Below are positions 40,488-49,543 of a DNA stretch of 64,000 nt, piece after piece. Made by a program: the position numbers and the translations under genes. Origin of the DNA: Bacteroidota bacterium. GTDB lineage: Bacteria; Bacteroidota; Bacteroidia; B-17B0; Aurantibacillaceae. The notes below the pieces were generated by a model. It saw only the letters and a list, made by a program, of their open reading frames with translations. It did not search any database and had not been told where the DNA came from. Location of the stretch: the NCBI GenBank assembly GCA_016711805.1, contig JADJSH010000003.1:1-64000 (forward strand). The letters run 5' to 3'. The number at the start of each line of letters is the position of its first letter. Within the stretch, counting starts at the first letter, position 1.

Positions 40488-41282
40488 GTGAATACTAAAA
40501 AACAAAAACTCCTTAGCTATAAACAATTTTTAAAACAAGCACAAAAAAGTGCTAACAATACAGATATTGAGTTAATTGAAATTTTGTTACATAAAGTCAA
40601 ACCTTTATTAAATACACATATGCCTTTTGCACCAGTCGTATTTGGTATTGATTACCAAACTCATAAATATTTATTTTGGAAAAATAATCATAATGAATTT
40701 GGTGGATACCCAACAGATTTTTTTCTTAATGAAGGTCATCGAGGCGTTGTAAATATGGTAACCCCTTCACACTTAAATGTTGTAAGTGACAAAATTTTCC
40801 CAGAAACCCTCGAAGCACTCCGTTTAACATTGCCTTCTCATTCAATAGTATCTTCATTTAATTATAAAGGTAAGACAATCGACGGAAAAGACTTTAATGC
40901 ATATCAAAAGTGCACTTATGTGCTATCAAAACAAACAGGATTGCCCTTGTATTGCGTCGGTATAGTGATGGATATAACTAGTTTTAAGAAAGATAATTTT
41001 ATTAGCCATACTATTGAAAGCTTAAATACAGAAAATAACAAAATTCAACTGTTATCAGAATTCACTTATAACCCAGACCCAGAAGTTTCATTTACTCCGA
41101 AAGAAACTCTAGTTATACATTATTTGTTGGATGGTTATAGCAGCAAACAAATTGCCGATAAACTCCATATTAGCATAAATACCGTCCATAATCATAGACA
41201 AAATATTTTAAAAAAAGCTAGCTGCAGTAATGTCGCTCAATTAATGGCCTTTGTTTTAAAAGATAATTTAAAGTCTTATTAA
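40488..41282 (+). CDS. PAS-LuxR transcription regulator (second of a pair)
   Basis: The 264-residue paralogue has the same architecture: a PAS-like fold from 'FAPVVFGIDYQTHKYLFWKNNHNEFGGYPTDFFL' to 'YCVGIVMDITSFK', and the LuxR helix-turn-helix 'FTPKETLVIHYLLDGYSSKQIADKLHISINTVHNHRQNILKKASCSNVAQLMAFVL'. GTG at 40488 is preferred over GTG at 40467, which would overlap its partner by 14 bases. The two regulators differ in their PAS sequence, so they may sense different signals and bind similar promoters. The stop overlaps the convergent alpha/beta hydrolase gene by 4 bases. Confidence 0.9.
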   Translation: MNTKKQKLLSYKQFLKQAQKSANNTDIELIEILLHKVKPLLNTHMPFAPVVFGIDYQTHKYLFWKNNHNEFGGYPTDFFLNEGHRGVVNMVTPSHLNVVSDKIFPETLEALRLTLPSHSIVSSFNYKGKTIDGKDFNAYQKCTYVLSKQTGLPLYCVGIVMDITSFKKDNFISHTIESLNTENNKIQLLSEFTYNPDPEVSFTPKETLVIHYLLDGYSSKQIADKLHISINTVHNHRQNILKKASCSNVAQLMAFVLKDNLKSY

Positions 41283-42061
41283 AAACAATGTGTTGCAAAT
41301 TCATTTACAATTTTAATCAATTCATAGGGTTGATCTAACATTACACAATGTCCACTATTTGGCACCAATATCGATTTACCGCGCCATTGAGTTAATAGTG
41401 TTTTATCAATATAATCGTTAAAACACAATTTATCTTCTTCACCAAAAACCACAGCAATTGGTAAATGACTGTTTTGCACATTTTGTAATTCATCGCTGTA
41501 ATCTCCCAGTGCTATAGAAGCTGCCATAGAGGTTCTAAAATTTGGGTCAACATTATTATAAATTGTTTTTATTTCTTTTTTTATAGAGCTTGGCAATTTA
41601 TAGCCTAGTTCTTCTGTTAAAGTATTAAGCTGCTCCTCTGTTGTAGTAGCCGTAAATAAAGGAACTAGATTCGGATTAGGCTTCAAAATATCGGCAGGCG
41701 TCAAACTAAAACCAATAATAGTAGGAGATAACAATAAAATTCCTTTGCAATTATTTAATTCTTGTGCAATTTCCCCTATTACATTTGCGGCCAATGAAAA
41801 AGCTACTACAACATATTCCTTTGAATCAAACTTCGAAATAAATTCTTTAACATTTTTACTCAAGCCTCTAATAGAATAATCTTTATCAGGTGTTTCGCTT
41901 TTAAATGATTTGCCGCACCCTGGTAAATCAAGTGCTACTAATGAATAGTTATCTTTTAATGTAGACTCAAGCAAATATTTCCAATAATCGGAAGATTGAG
42001 AATTGCCATGAATAAAAATAATTTGATTGTGGCCATTGCCTGAAGTTATATAGTTTAGCAT
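41279..42061 (-). CDS. Alpha/beta-fold hydrolase
   Basis: The 260-residue protein has the alpha/beta hydrolase pattern: oxyanion 'IIFIHGNSQSSDYWKYLL', 'LVALDLPGCGKSFKS', the nucleophile elbow 'VVVAFSLAANVIGEIAQ', 'AVVFGEEDKLCFNDY' with the acid, and catalytic 'PNSGHCVMLDQP'. The usual G-x-S-x-G around the nucleophile is A-x-S-x-A here, so the serine is kept but the small flanking glycines are not. No signal peptide is present, so it is cytoplasmic. The substrate is unknown; ester or thioester hydrolysis is possible. Confidence 0.85.
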   Translation of the reverse strand: MLNYITSGNGHNQIIFIHGNSQSSDYWKYLLESTLKDNYSLVALDLPGCGKSFKSETPDKDYSIRGLSKNVKEFISKFDSKEYVVVAFSLAANVIGEIAQELNNCKGILLLSPTIIGFSLTPADILKPNPNLVPLFTATTTEEQLNTLTEELGYKLPSSIKKEIKTIYNNVDPNFRTSMAASIALGDYSDELQNVQNSHLPIAVVFGEEDKLCFNDYIDKTLLTQWRGKSILVPNSGHCVMLDQPYELIKIVNEFATHCF

Positions 42062-42106
42062 AATTAAATATAAAAATAATATTCAATATTTCCTCCTGTA
42101 AAAAAA

Positions 42107-42601
42107 CTAATAAAAATTAAAACTCACCACTAAATCTCTATGTCCAGATTGAGAGTGACAACTAGTGCAAACTGAAGGGTCTTGTAATGCACTATATAAA
42201 ATACTGCCATCATTATAAACTTCCGACCATATCCACGAACCTTCCCTTTTATACATCATCGCATAAAGTCCATTAGAAGGAATTTCCTTTACAATAAACG
42301 AACCATTTGGAAATTGCTGACCAACTGGTAGTTTTCCATTATCTGTTAAAGCAGCGTAAGCAATTTTATTGAATTTTAATTTAAACGCGCCATGCGGTCC
42401 ATTTGTTCCCGAATAAACTGAACTTGGGGAATTTTTATAATAAGTAAATGCCGCTTCGTTTTTTGCACTATCTAATAACGCCTTATCGTTATACGCCAAT
42501 AATGGATTAACTCCAACATCCTTTCGACAAGAAAATAAAACAGATGCTGTTAGTACCGCTGCAAAGCCTACCACTAAAACTTTAACTTTTGAATGATGCA
42601 T
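42107..42601 (-). CDS. Cytochrome P460 family lipoprotein
   Basis: The 164-residue protein has a lipobox 'VLTASVLFSCRKDVG' (C25) and the cytochrome P460-type domain: 'GPHGAFKLKFNKIAYAAL', 'FPNGSFIVKEI', 'LYAMMYKREGSWIW' and a C-terminal heme motif 'VCTSCHSQSGHRDLV' (CxxCH at 145-149). P460 proteins oxidise hydroxylamine or detoxify nitric oxide, but the diverged family members here may simply be electron carriers. The heme-bearing domain would sit in the periplasm, bound to a membrane through the lipid. It overlaps the next gene by 20 bases. Confidence 0.8.
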   Translation of the reverse strand: MHHSKVKVLVVGFAAVLTASVLFSCRKDVGVNPLLAYNDKALLDSAKNEAAFTYYKNSPSSVYSGTNGPHGAFKLKFNKIAYAALTDNGKLPVGQQFPNGSFIVKEIPSNGLYAMMYKREGSWIWSEVYNDGSILYSALQDPSVCTSCHSQSGHRDLVVSFNFY

Positions 42602-43067
42602 TTTCCCTATTTATGTGTTTCGCTAGATACGTTTTATGTAATGGCTGTTTCCAATTTGCTACTAAATCTGAAGATTGAGTAATGGTGTTATTAAATACTA
42701 ATGTGTATTCATTAATTATTTTAGAGTCTAATAGTTCTTTTATTTGAGAAGCTTTTACCACTTCAATTTTGTTTTCAGCATTTAAATAAGAAACCAACAA
42801 ACGGTTTAAAAGTTCAAATGAAAAAGCTTGTTCTAATTCTTTTACAAAACGAACTTGTTTATCAATACTGCAACCACTTGCATTATACTTATCTTCGTTC
42901 ACTTTAAAAATTAACAATCGATTTTCATATAGCTCAAAAAAGGCGTCTAAGCTCACATCATGAGCTGTCCAAGTGCTTACAAAATTCTGACAACGATTTT
43001 TGAAATCAACTAATTGTTCGTTGCTTAACTCTTTACTTAAAGTATAAATCCAAATACGTTCGTCCAT
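42582..43067 (-). CDS. Conserved Bacteroidota cytoplasmic protein of unknown function
   Basis: The 161-residue protein starts 'DERIWIYTLSKELSNEQLVDFKNRCQNFVSTWTAHD' and continues 'ENRLLIFKVNEDKYNASGCSIDKQVRFVKELEQAF'. This is a family widely present in Bacteroidota, sometimes mislabelled as an ABC transporter ATPase although no Walker motif exists. The invariant cysteine in 'NASGCSID' and the tryptophan-histidine pair 'STWTAHD' stand out. It is soluble. Its end overlaps the start of the cytochrome P460 gene by 20 bases, so they are coupled. No function is known. Confidence 0.8.
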   Translation of the reverse strand: MDERIWIYTLSKELSNEQLVDFKNRCQNFVSTWTAHDVSLDAFFELYENRLLIFKVNEDKYNASGCSIDKQVRFVKELEQAFSFELLNRLLVSYLNAENKIEVVKASQIKELLDSKIINEYTLVFNNTITQSSDLVANWKQPLHKTYLAKHINRENASFKS

Positions 43068-43077
43068 GATTATATAA

Positions 43078-44379
43078 TTATTCGATATTTATTTTTTTAT
43101 TGATGACTTCATCATTAGAAATCAGTGTAATATAATACATCCCTCTTTCTAATTCAAGATGAATGGTATTACCTGTATTTTCTATTGTTTCAACAACTTG
43201 ACCTACACTATTAACCACCGTTAATTTATCGATAGCATGTTTTAATCCTGTAATTGAAAAGCTTCCGTTACTTGGATTAGGGAATAAAACAATATGTTCA
43301 TTTTTATAGTCATAATCTCTTATCCTCGACAAAACAGAATGCCTTTTTGAAAATTCTTCTAAATACTGATTTGCCACAACAGCATCATGAAAAATTAAAG
43401 TGTTCTCATCATATTCGTCATTTGCAGAATTAGACCAATTGTGTGATCCAGTAACTACAATAGGATCTGAAGCACTATTCATCGCGTCAATAATGCAATA
43501 CTTATGGTGAAAATCATTAGTCACATTTTCATGCGAAATAACTGGTATTCCAGCAGCCACTAATTTATTATATTCTGACCCAAAATAACTCACATTTTCA
43601 ATGATACATCTCACGTTCACACCTCTGTTTTTAGCAGCTACTACAGCGTCACCTAAATCATTATCTGTAAATGTAAACATAGCCACATCTAAACTAAAAT
43701 TTGCAGAATTAATAGCATCTACAATTTTAGAAGCAGTGCCATCAGTTGGCGAAAAATAAGACTCAACAGTTGAACCTCCAATATTAAAGCTATGAATAGT
43801 GTTATCTGATTTAGCAGGACCAAATTTGCTGTTAGTTAAATTAGGCTGTGCTCCAGAAGAGCCCCACATTTCGTTAAACTCAACTGTGTAGTTTTGTGCT
43901 AAATTGGAATTTGAAATAATCACAATATTATTATAATCATCAAATATACTTCCATTCCCAAAGTTCATCGATCCAATTAATAACTTAGCATTATCAGCAA
44001 TCACAAATTTATTATGCATCACATTGCTTGTTAAAGTAGAGGTGCGTTTTAAAAGTGGAATATTTGAATTTAAGCCCGATAAAGCTGAATTAAAGCTATT
44101 TGTTGAAGAAATGTATCTCACTTGAACTCCTCTTAAATAGGCGTTGTTGAGAGCTGTCACAATTTTTGTACTTCCATTATCCCAAACAGAAATATCAAGT
44201 GTTGTGTTAGATGAATTGATTAAAGCACAAATAGTGTCATCTAAATGAGCAGATGTTTGAGCATCGGCAATACTAGAAACTGTATTATCAACCGCCTGAT
44301 TGAAATACACTTTTATAGTTTGTGCATTCAAAGTTTGTAATGACAAAAAACAAAGGCATAAAAACACAATTTGTTTCAT
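43078..44379 (-). CDS. Secreted phospholipase D-like protein with T9SS sorting domain
   Basis: The 433-residue protein has a signal peptide ('KQIVFLCLCFLSLQTLNAQ') and two phospholipase D HKD motifs: 'HNKFVIADNAKLLIGSMNFG' (H122, K124, D129) and 'HHKYCIIDAMNSASDPIVVTGSHNWS' (H291, K293, D298). With both intact the fold should be active on phosphodiesters, as in phospholipases or the Nuc-type nucleases. The tail from about residue 355 is a T9SS type A sorting domain ('VLFPNPSNGSFSITGL'...'LERGMYYITLIS'). The enzyme is therefore predicted to be secreted or cell-surface bound. Possible substrates are lipids or extracellular DNA. Confidence 0.9.
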   Translation of the reverse strand: MKQIVFLCLCFLSLQTLNAQTIKVYFNQAVDNTVSSIADAQTSAHLDDTICALINSSNTTLDISVWDNGSTKIVTALNNAYLRGVQVRYISSTNSFNSALSGLNSNIPLLKRTSTLTSNVMHNKFVIADNAKLLIGSMNFGNGSIFDDYNNIVIISNSNLAQNYTVEFNEMWGSSGAQPNLTNSKFGPAKSDNTIHSFNIGGSTVESYFSPTDGTASKIVDAINSANFSLDVAMFTFTDNDLGDAVVAAKNRGVNVRCIIENVSYFGSEYNKLVAAGIPVISHENVTNDFHHKYCIIDAMNSASDPIVVTGSHNWSNSANDEYDENTLIFHDAVVANQYLEEFSKRHSVLSRIRDYDYKNEHIVLFPNPSNGSFSITGLKHAIDKLTVVNSVGQVVETIENTGNTIHLELERGMYYITLISNDEVINKKINIE

Positions 44380-44389
44380 TTTATTTCAA

Positions 44390-45808
44390 TTAAATAAATT
44401 TACATTTTCTGCTTGCAAAGGCACACATACGCAATAAAATGATGCCATGTTTAAAACGAGAGATGTTTGTTTCTCCATAAGTTCGATCTCTGTACTTAAT
44501 TGGAATTTCAACAATTTTTAAATTCAATTTATGTGCGCCAAACAATAAATCAAAATCTCCAAAGGGATCAAACTCTCCAAAATATGTTCTGTTCTTAGTT
44601 AGTTTAATATAGTCTTTTCTAAACATCACCTTCGTTCCACACAAGGTGTCCTTAAAGCGTTGGTCAAGCAACCAAGTAAATACCCAACTAAAGAAATGAT
44701 TTCCTAAATAATTTAAAAAACGCATGGCTTCACCTTCCATTGGATATACTAAACGTGTTCCATTAATAAAATCGCCTTTGCTTCCTGCAATGGCATCATA
44801 AAATTTAGGAATATCTTCAGGTGGCACAGTTAAATCTGCATCTAAAATCATTAAAATATCGCCAGTTGCAATTTTATACCCTTCACGCACCGCATCAGCT
44901 TTTCCTTTTCCTTTTTGCTGGCCAATTTTTATATCGTGTGTGTCTTTATATTTTTGTTGAATGTCTTGAATTTTTTGCCAAGTGTCATCTGTACTATTTC
45001 CTTCAATAAAAATAATCTCTACATGCTTCCCAAATTTCGGTAAACGTGTAATGGCGTTTTCAATATTACCACTTTCGTTACGGGCAGGAATAACAACCGT
45101 TGTAGAGTATTTTGTTTTATAATCGTCTGGATTGCTTAATGGTAAAGGTTTTGCAAACGAATAGGTATTTAAACTAAAGAACCTAAAGAAAGGGAACTTC
45201 GCTAAAAACAAATTATGTAACTCTGCAATTAACGGAATATAAAAAGGAAAAATAAATCGTTTACTATTTCTATAAACATCAAATCCTGATACAAATAATA
45301 AATTGTTGACGTCTTTTGTGTTTAACCAGTTTTGAGTAGGCGTTTTAGTTTTTAGCCCTACAAGTTCAGCAAATTTTAAAGCAGGTTCCCATAGGGAGTT
45401 ATAGTACTGAACAATAATTTTTGTATTTGGGTGACAAACTTTTTGAACTTGTTCAAATACCGCCTGTATATCATCCACAAAACCAATTAAATTACTAATA
45501 ATAACAAAATCATACTTTTCTGTTAAAGTGATATTATTAGCGTCCATTAAAATGAACTCTATATTTTTACCTGCATGTTTTTCTTTAGCCCAAGCTATTT
45601 GTCCTTCGCTAAAATCAATGCCTGTTTTTTTACTACCTGCAATGCCTGCTAATAAATCGCCACTTCCACAACCAACTTCCAAAACAGAACTATCTTCGTG
45701 AGAAAAATAATTACAGTAATTCGTAATTTCGTTCCAATAGTAATTGGATAATCCACGTCCTTTTCTTTTAGAGGCAATGATGTTAAAATATTCTTTAATG
45801 TTCTGCAA
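44390..45808 (-). CDS. Methyltransferase-glycosyltransferase family 2 fusion
   Basis: The 472-residue protein joins two enzymes. Residues 1-200 are a class I SAM methyltransferase with 'SVLEVGCGSGDLLAGI' (42-56), 'GIDFSEGQIAWA' and 'VIISNLIGFVDD'. Residues from 232 are a GT2 glycosyltransferase with 'STTVVIPARNESGNIENAITRLPKFG', 'ILMILDADLTVPPED' (DAD at 323-325) and 'FGEFDPFGDFDLLFGAHKLNLKIVEIPIKYRDRTYGETNISRFKHG'. The latter part resembles dolichol-phosphate mannosyltransferase-type enzymes that use NDP-sugars. The fusion suggests lipid-linked sugar and methyl modification in one pathway. The gene is not in a wider polysaccharide cluster here. It lies 10 bases upstream of the phospholipase gene on the same strand. 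Confidence 0.88.
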   Translation of the reverse strand: MQNIKEYFNIIASKRKGRGLSNYYWNEITNYCNYFSHEDSSVLEVGCGSGDLLAGIAGSKKTGIDFSEGQIAWAKEKHAGKNIEFILMDANNITLTEKYDFVIISNLIGFVDDIQAVFEQVQKVCHPNTKIIVQYYNSLWEPALKFAELVGLKTKTPTQNWLNTKDVNNLLFVSGFDVYRNSKRFIFPFYIPLIAELHNLFLAKFPFFRFFSLNTYSFAKPLPLSNPDDYKTKYSTTVVIPARNESGNIENAITRLPKFGKHVEIIFIEGNSTDDTWQKIQDIQQKYKDTHDIKIGQQKGKGKADAVREGYKIATGDILMILDADLTVPPEDIPKFYDAIAGSKGDFINGTRLVYPMEGEAMRFLNYLGNHFFSWVFTWLLDQRFKDTLCGTKVMFRKDYIKLTKNRTYFGEFDPFGDFDLLFGAHKLNLKIVEIPIKYRDRTYGETNISRFKHGIILLRMCAFASRKCKFI

Positions 45809-45965
45809 AATGTAATTTTTTTAAGAAAGCTAATTTACAAGTTTAATTTAAAAAAGGAGCGTAAAACATCCTCATTTATTGCGATATTTTGTATAAAACC
45901 TGTAGTTGCGGCTTAGGAATATCATATTCATTCCAATTAAATAGGGAAATAGCTAAAAGGATTTA

Positions 45966-45973
45966 TAAATTTG
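45966..45973 (+). promoter_or_regulatory. -7 promoter element for the 45998 gene
   Basis: TAAATTTG matches TAnnTTTG, 24 bases before the ATG at 45998. No good TTG sits 19 bases upstream. Confidence 0.4.
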
Positions 45974-45997
45974 CTATGTGTGATTTAATTCAAGAAA

Positions 45998-46435
45998 ATG
46001 ATAATGAACCTAAAACATTTATGTGTAATAACCATCATCATGCTTAGCAGTATAGTGATGTGCTCACAAACTCAAAAAAAATCAGTCAACTATTCCAAAA
46101 AACCATATTGGATTGAAATGATGAAAGATCCTAAAGCCAACTACTTTGAAACCATCAAAGCGTATGATGCCTTTTGGGAAAATAGAAAAAAACCAAAGGA
46201 TGAAGATGACATTATTGGGCAATCAAAAACAGTTGAAGCAAAACGAGGATTTTTAAGTCGTTGGTTTAAATCTAAAGAAGAACGTGATGAGGCGGATATA
46301 AAAAAATATGCCTTAGATGTAAAGAAATTCAAACATTGGAAATTAAAAACGGAACCATACGTGCAAGAAGATGGTTCCATTTTAGATGCAGATGCGCGAC
46401 TTAAAATATGGCAAGAGGAACAAAAACAAAACTAA
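45998..46435 (+). CDS. Small exported hypothetical protein
   Basis: The 145-residue protein has a signal peptide ('NLKHLCVITIIMLSSIVMCSQ'), then a charged region with 'YWIEMMKDPKANYFETIKAYDAFWENRKKPKDEDDI' and 'RFLSRWFKSKEERDE'-like lysine/glutamate stretches. I recognise no family. Similar short exported proteins often precede large surface proteins of the sortilin-propeller type in Bacteroidota, as here, with a gap of 24 bases to the next gene. The start could also be ATG at 46004. A helper or anchoring role for the next gene is possible but unproven. Confidence 0.65.
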   Translation: MIMNLKHLCVITIIMLSSIVMCSQTQKKSVNYSKKPYWIEMMKDPKANYFETIKAYDAFWENRKKPKDEDDIIGQSKTVEAKRGFLSRWFKSKEERDEADIKKYALDVKKFKHWKLKTEPYVQEDGSILDADARLKIWQEEQKQN

Positions 46436-46459
46436 GTTTATTTATTAAATTATTCCATC

Positions 46460-49400
46460 ATGGCACTTAAAATCAAATATACATTCACAACTTTTTTTCT
46501 GTTAGTTTTTATCATCTGTTTTTCTCAACCAGGAACAACATGGCAACAAACAGGACCAAACCTTTTCCCTACAAACGAAAGCGGACAAGTAAATGGTATT
46601 GGACGCGTTTGTCAATTAAAATTTCATCCCACTAATCCATTAAAAATGTATGCGGTTAGTGCCTCTGGAGGATTATGGATTAGCAATGATAGTTCAGCTA
46701 CTTGGGTAAAAACAGGAACAGATAAATTACCTTCAACAGCTTGTGCATCTGCCTGTATAGATTACACCAACGACAATATTATCTATTTAGGAACAGGTGA
46801 TCCAAATTATTATAGTACAGATTTTGGTATTTGGAAAAGTATAGACGGTGGACAAAATTGGTTCCAATCTACCACTGGCATGGGAAATAGATTACCCATA
46901 GAAATTTTAATGGATCCAACGAATCCTAACGTTTTAGTTACTGCCACAGATAATGGGATCTATAAATCAACAAATGCTGGCGTTAGTTGGAGTATAGTAA
47001 AAACTGGGGGTGACTTTACGGATATGCAATTTAAACCCGGAAGCTCAAACACACTTTATGCATGTACTTATTCAGAATTTTGGCGTTCAACCGATTTTGG
47101 AAGCACTTGGACACAAATTACAAACGGCGTTGTTATTCCAGGTGGTGGCAGTGGAAATGGTATGCGCTTGGCGGTTAGTGCAGCCAGTCCAAATGTGGTT
47201 TATTTAGGAATGATTACAGATGAAGGCACTATTTTGAAATCTACCGATGGTGGAACAAGCTTTACAACAGTATATCATAACCCAGCACAAAGTTTAGTTG
47301 GGTATGATGCTGCAGGCGGCGGACAAGGTGATTATAACTTTGCAATGACGGCAGATCCTACTAACGCCAATACAGTTTTTGTAGTGGCACATGTTGTTTG
47401 GCGAAGCACTGATGGAGGAGTAACATGGACTCAGCTCACAGATTGGTGGGATCAATTACATACAGATATGCACGGCATTAAATTTCATCCAAATTATCCA
47501 AACAAATTATTTAATGTAAATGATGGTGGCGTTTGGTTGAGTAATGATTTAGGAGATAACTGGGCGCCAAAAAGCGATGAACTTGGTGCCACTGAAATTT
47601 ATCACGCAAGCCAAAGTCCAATTAAAAGAGATATGATCAGTATTGGCACACAAGATAATGGTGAACTATATTTTCAATCAAACTCATGGAGAACCAATAG
47701 AGGTGGCGATTGGGGAAGTAGATCATCGTTTGACTACTTAACTAATAATGTCGTTTACTATTATGAAAACGGAGAAAGACGGCCTGTTAATGGAAACGAG
47801 ACAAATTACAATTTACCATTTACAACAGATAACGACATTGTATTAGAATTTACAAAAAAAATAAACACCCTGGCATTTAGCGGCGAGCAAAATGTTTGGA
47901 GAACAACGGACTTAAATAATGCAAGCCCAACTTGGAGCCAAATAAGTACCTTTAATCAAACGGTCAAAGCAATCAATTCGTCGCAAGCAGACTCAACTAT
48001 CCTATATGTTATTACAGCAAATAATAAAATTTATAGGAGTGATAATGCTTTAGCGGCATCGCCAACTTTTACAAACTATACAACACCTAGCTCAACAAGC
48101 TTAATAGCAAACATTGCAAGTGTAAAAACAAACTCTAATGTGGTTTATATTTCATGTGGGAACAGAGTGTACCGTTCGGTAAATAAAGGCGCTACATGGA
48201 CAAATGTTTCTTCAAACTTACCAACCGTAAATATTATAAAAATTTACCATGATGAATTTAGTACTAACGAAGCTATTTATGTTTGCTCTGCCAATGCGGT
48301 GTATTATAAAGATATGAGTATGACGAATTGGGTAAACATAACTTATAATTTACCTTCCGTTGCAAACATTAGAGATTTTATGATGTATAATCCAGGAACA
48401 GCGGCAAGTTTATTACGTGTTGCTTATTATGGTAGAGGTGTATGGGAATTACCTATCAATACAAGCTTTGGTCCAGCTCCAGATTTTGCGTCAAACACAA
48501 ACACCATCTGTGTTAATCAATCGATAGCCTTTACTGATTTAAGTTTTGGTAATCCAACAACTTGGAATTGGACTTTTGCTGGAGGAACACCATCAACATC
48601 TAACCTTCAAAATCCAACAGTTAGTTATTCTGCAACCGGTGTGTATAATGTAACCTTAACAGTTTCAAATGGTAATGGCACAAACTCCACCACAAAAGTT
48701 TCTTATATTAATGTCACAGCTCCACAAGCAATTCCATTTACTGAAGGCTTTGCAACAACAGTTAATCCAGCTAATTGGGAGAATTATGATGCAGGCAACG
48801 ACGGAACTGTTTGGGAGCATAGTACTTTAGTTGGAGGATTTGGCGCAAGTTCTCAATCGGTTTATTTTGACAATTATAATAATGATGTGAATAGAAAACG
48901 AGATGAATTAAGAACACCAAAATATGACTTTAGTTCTTCTATTCATCCTATACTAACCTTTGATAGAGCTTATGCAAGATATAGCAGTGTAAACAACGAC
49001 ACTCTTGCTGTTTTAATATCAACAGATTGTGGAACAAACTATACGCCACTTTATGTAAAGGGAAATACGGCATTAGCAACTGCTCCAGATAACACGGGCT
49101 CACTATTTATTCCAACCTCAACACAATGGAAAAGAGATACTATTGATTTATTAGCATACGCTGGGCAGCCTAGCGTTATGTTTGCATTTCAAAACAGAGG
49201 GTTTTATGGGCAAGCTTTGTATTTAGATAATGTAAATTTGTATAGTTTGTTAACGACAAATATTAAAGATTTAGATAATGGTGCAACTCTTAAGGTATAT
49301 CCAAATCCTAGTTCGGGACACATTACTATTGATTTATCTTCAGCTACAAAAGAAGATTATCAATTAGAGATTTTTAATGTGGTTGGCCAGAAGGTATACA

Positions 49401-49531
49401 CCGAACAATTTCCTAATGTTAATGGTTCCTTTAAAAAAGAAATTAATTTAATCCCATTTGGAAAAGGATTGTACATCTTAAATTTTACAAGCAATAAAAA
49501 AACCAGCAGTATTAAAGTAATTGTGGAGTAG
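46460..49531 (+). CDS. Large secreted protein: VPS10/BNR propellers, PKD domain, T9SS tail
   Basis: The 1023-residue protein begins with a signal peptide ('KYTFTTFFLLVFIICFSQ'). Residues 25-670 form sortilin-like double beta-propeller repeats with 'SNDSSATW', 'SIDGGQNW', 'STNAGVSW' and 'STDGGTSF' Asp boxes. A PKD domain lies at about 672-753 ('SFGNPTTWNWTFAGGTPSTSN'). A jelly-roll-like segment follows (about 760-930), then a T9SS type A tail ('LKVYPNPSSGHITIDLSS'...'FGKGLYILNFTSNKK'). It should be exported and attached to the cell surface, where propellers and PKD bind glycans or proteins. No catalytic residues are evident. Confidence 0.9.
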   Translation: MALKIKYTFTTFFLLVFIICFSQPGTTWQQTGPNLFPTNESGQVNGIGRVCQLKFHPTNPLKMYAVSASGGLWISNDSSATWVKTGTDKLPSTACASACIDYTNDNIIYLGTGDPNYYSTDFGIWKSIDGGQNWFQSTTGMGNRLPIEILMDPTNPNVLVTATDNGIYKSTNAGVSWSIVKTGGDFTDMQFKPGSSNTLYACTYSEFWRSTDFGSTWTQITNGVVIPGGGSGNGMRLAVSAASPNVVYLGMITDEGTILKSTDGGTSFTTVYHNPAQSLVGYDAAGGGQGDYNFAMTADPTNANTVFVVAHVVWRSTDGGVTWTQLTDWWDQLHTDMHGIKFHPNYPNKLFNVNDGGVWLSNDLGDNWAPKSDELGATEIYHASQSPIKRDMISIGTQDNGELYFQSNSWRTNRGGDWGSRSSFDYLTNNVVYYYENGERRPVNGNETNYNLPFTTDNDIVLEFTKKINTLAFSGEQNVWRTTDLNNASPTWSQISTFNQTVKAINSSQADSTILYVITANNKIYRSDNALAASPTFTNYTTPSSTSLIANIASVKTNSNVVYISCGNRVYRSVNKGATWTNVSSNLPTVNIIKIYHDEFSTNEAIYVCSANAVYYKDMSMTNWVNITYNLPSVANIRDFMMYNPGTAASLLRVAYYGRGVWELPINTSFGPAPDFASNTNTICVNQSIAFTDLSFGNPTTWNWTFAGGTPSTSNLQNPTVSYSATGVYNVTLTVSNGNGTNSTTKVSYINVTAPQAIPFTEGFATTVNPANWENYDAGNDGTVWEHSTLVGGFGASSQSVYFDNYNNDVNRKRDELRTPKYDFSSSIHPILTFDRAYARYSSVNNDTLAVLISTDCGTNYTPLYVKGNTALATAPDNTGSLFIPTSTQWKRDTIDLLAYAGQPSVMFAFQNRGFYGQALYLDNVNLYSLLTTNIKDLDNGATLKVYPNPSSGHITIDLSSATKEDYQLEIFNVVGQKVYTEQFPNVNGSFKKEINLIPFGKGLYILNFTSNKKTSSIKVIVE

Positions 49532-49543
49532 TTATACTTAAAA

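Noticed and set aside
41279..42061. Dead hydrolase because of A-x-S-x-A.
   Set aside because: Serine, acid and histidine regions are present; small residues still allow the elbow, so inactivity is not supported.
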